Source: Candidatus Woesearchaeota archaeon (GTDB lineage: Archaea > Nanobdellota > Nanobdellia > Woesearchaeales > UBA10216). Taken from it: a DNA stretch of 18,391 bases. The notes beneath the pieces were generated by a model. That model was not told the origin of the DNA. It ran no database searches and was given only the letters and a program-made list of their open reading frames with translations. The position numbers were made by a program, and so were the translations under genes. This document shows positions 18,369-18,391 of this stretch, in pieces. The stretch spans positions 1 through 18,391 of the forward strand of contig JAHFTU010000011.1 in the NCBI GenBank assembly GCA_023269295.1, written 5' to 3'. The first letter of the stretch is position 1; each line of letters opens with the position of its first letter.

Positions 18369-18391
18369 ATGGCTGAGAAAATGGACAAAGA
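18369..18391 (+). CDS. Possible start of a gene cut by the window end
   Basis: ATG 18369 opens the frame MAEKMDK to the window edge. It follows immediately after a TAA that closes a 21-codon frame (18303-18368, basic: MWTGSKGKKLLKMVQKARNW). Promoter-like sequence lies upstream, but no SD is visible and only seven codons can be read. Confidence 0.25.

Noticed and set aside
18296..18376. 26-codon frame from ATG 18296
   Set aside because: It begins upstream of the predicted transcription start and has no SD; too short and featureless to support.
1..18391. tRNA, rRNA, CRISPR array or insertion sequence
   Set aside because: No cloverleaf with TTCRA-type arm, no rRNA core sequence, no regularly spaced direct repeats and no transposase were seen on either strand by eye; a covariance-model scan was not possible.

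Overview
The window comes from an archaeon, most likely a small-genome DPANN-type lineage (Woesearchaeota/Pacearchaeota-like; this placement is an inference). The archaeal signals are an archaeal-type ribosomal protein S15, a diphthine synthase (diphthamide pathway), an archaeal RecJ/GAN-type DHH nuclease, an S-layer-C-like domain fused to a helix-turn-helix, and archaeal promoters. Many genes have a TATA box about 24-34 nt before the start codon, as expected for leaderless or nearly leaderless mRNAs. A minority have longer leaders with Shine-Dalgarno (SD) sites. No rRNA, tRNA, CRISPR array or insertion sequence was recognised.

Layout, left to right. (1) 1-4305, plus strand: the 3' end of an FkbM-type methyltransferase, S15, a PAP2 phosphatase plus UbiA-family membrane transferase pair, a RecJ-like DHH nuclease and a small unknown protein. 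The PAP2/UbiA pair resembles the mycobacterial decaprenyl-phosphate phosphoribosyltransferase and its phosphatase, and it lies between S15 and RecJ, which are often neighbours in archaea. (2) 4335-7355: a BRO-N antirepressor-like gene, a regulator-like protein (winged helix + S-layer-C-like domain + EF-hand loop), a divergent secreted Lys/Ala-rich repeat protein, a previously uncalled 42-residue membrane protein, and a small winged-helix protein with a perfect inverted repeat at its 3' end. (3) 7495-9793, minus strand: Dph5, then an unknown protein and a serine hydrolase in one operon. (4) 9911-14501: a carbohydrate island. A phosphorylase-kinase-alpha-like GH15 protein, a stand-alone CheY-like receiver and an unknown protein run on the plus strand and meet, tail to tail with overlapping ends, a glycogen debranching enzyme plus GalT-family transferase on the minus strand. 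(5) 14606-15681: an HTH-MNT nucleotidyltransferase with a start-proximal palindrome, followed by a zone of gene decay. That zone holds a truncated partner protein on the plus strand and, on the minus strand, a 27-residue fragment that begins exactly like a low-molecular-weight protein tyrosine phosphatase. (6) 15682-18173, minus strand: a compact operon of a tandem AAA+ ATPase, a 34-residue CxxC microprotein, a two-CxxC zinc-ribbon protein and a winged-helix protein of unknown role. This is the best candidate for an undescribed system. The last 23 bases may begin another gene.

How the genes may work together (inference): glycogen or another alpha-glucan would be opened by the GH133 and GH15 proteins and the sugar phosphates handled by the GalT-family enzyme, with a receiver protein as a possible switch. 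The PAP2/UbiA pair would make a polyprenyl-phosphate sugar for the cell surface. The S-layer-C/EF-hand regulator sits head to head with a secreted repeat protein, suggesting control of a surface component. The AAA+/zinc-ribbon/winged-helix operon looks like a remodelling machine with its own adaptors.
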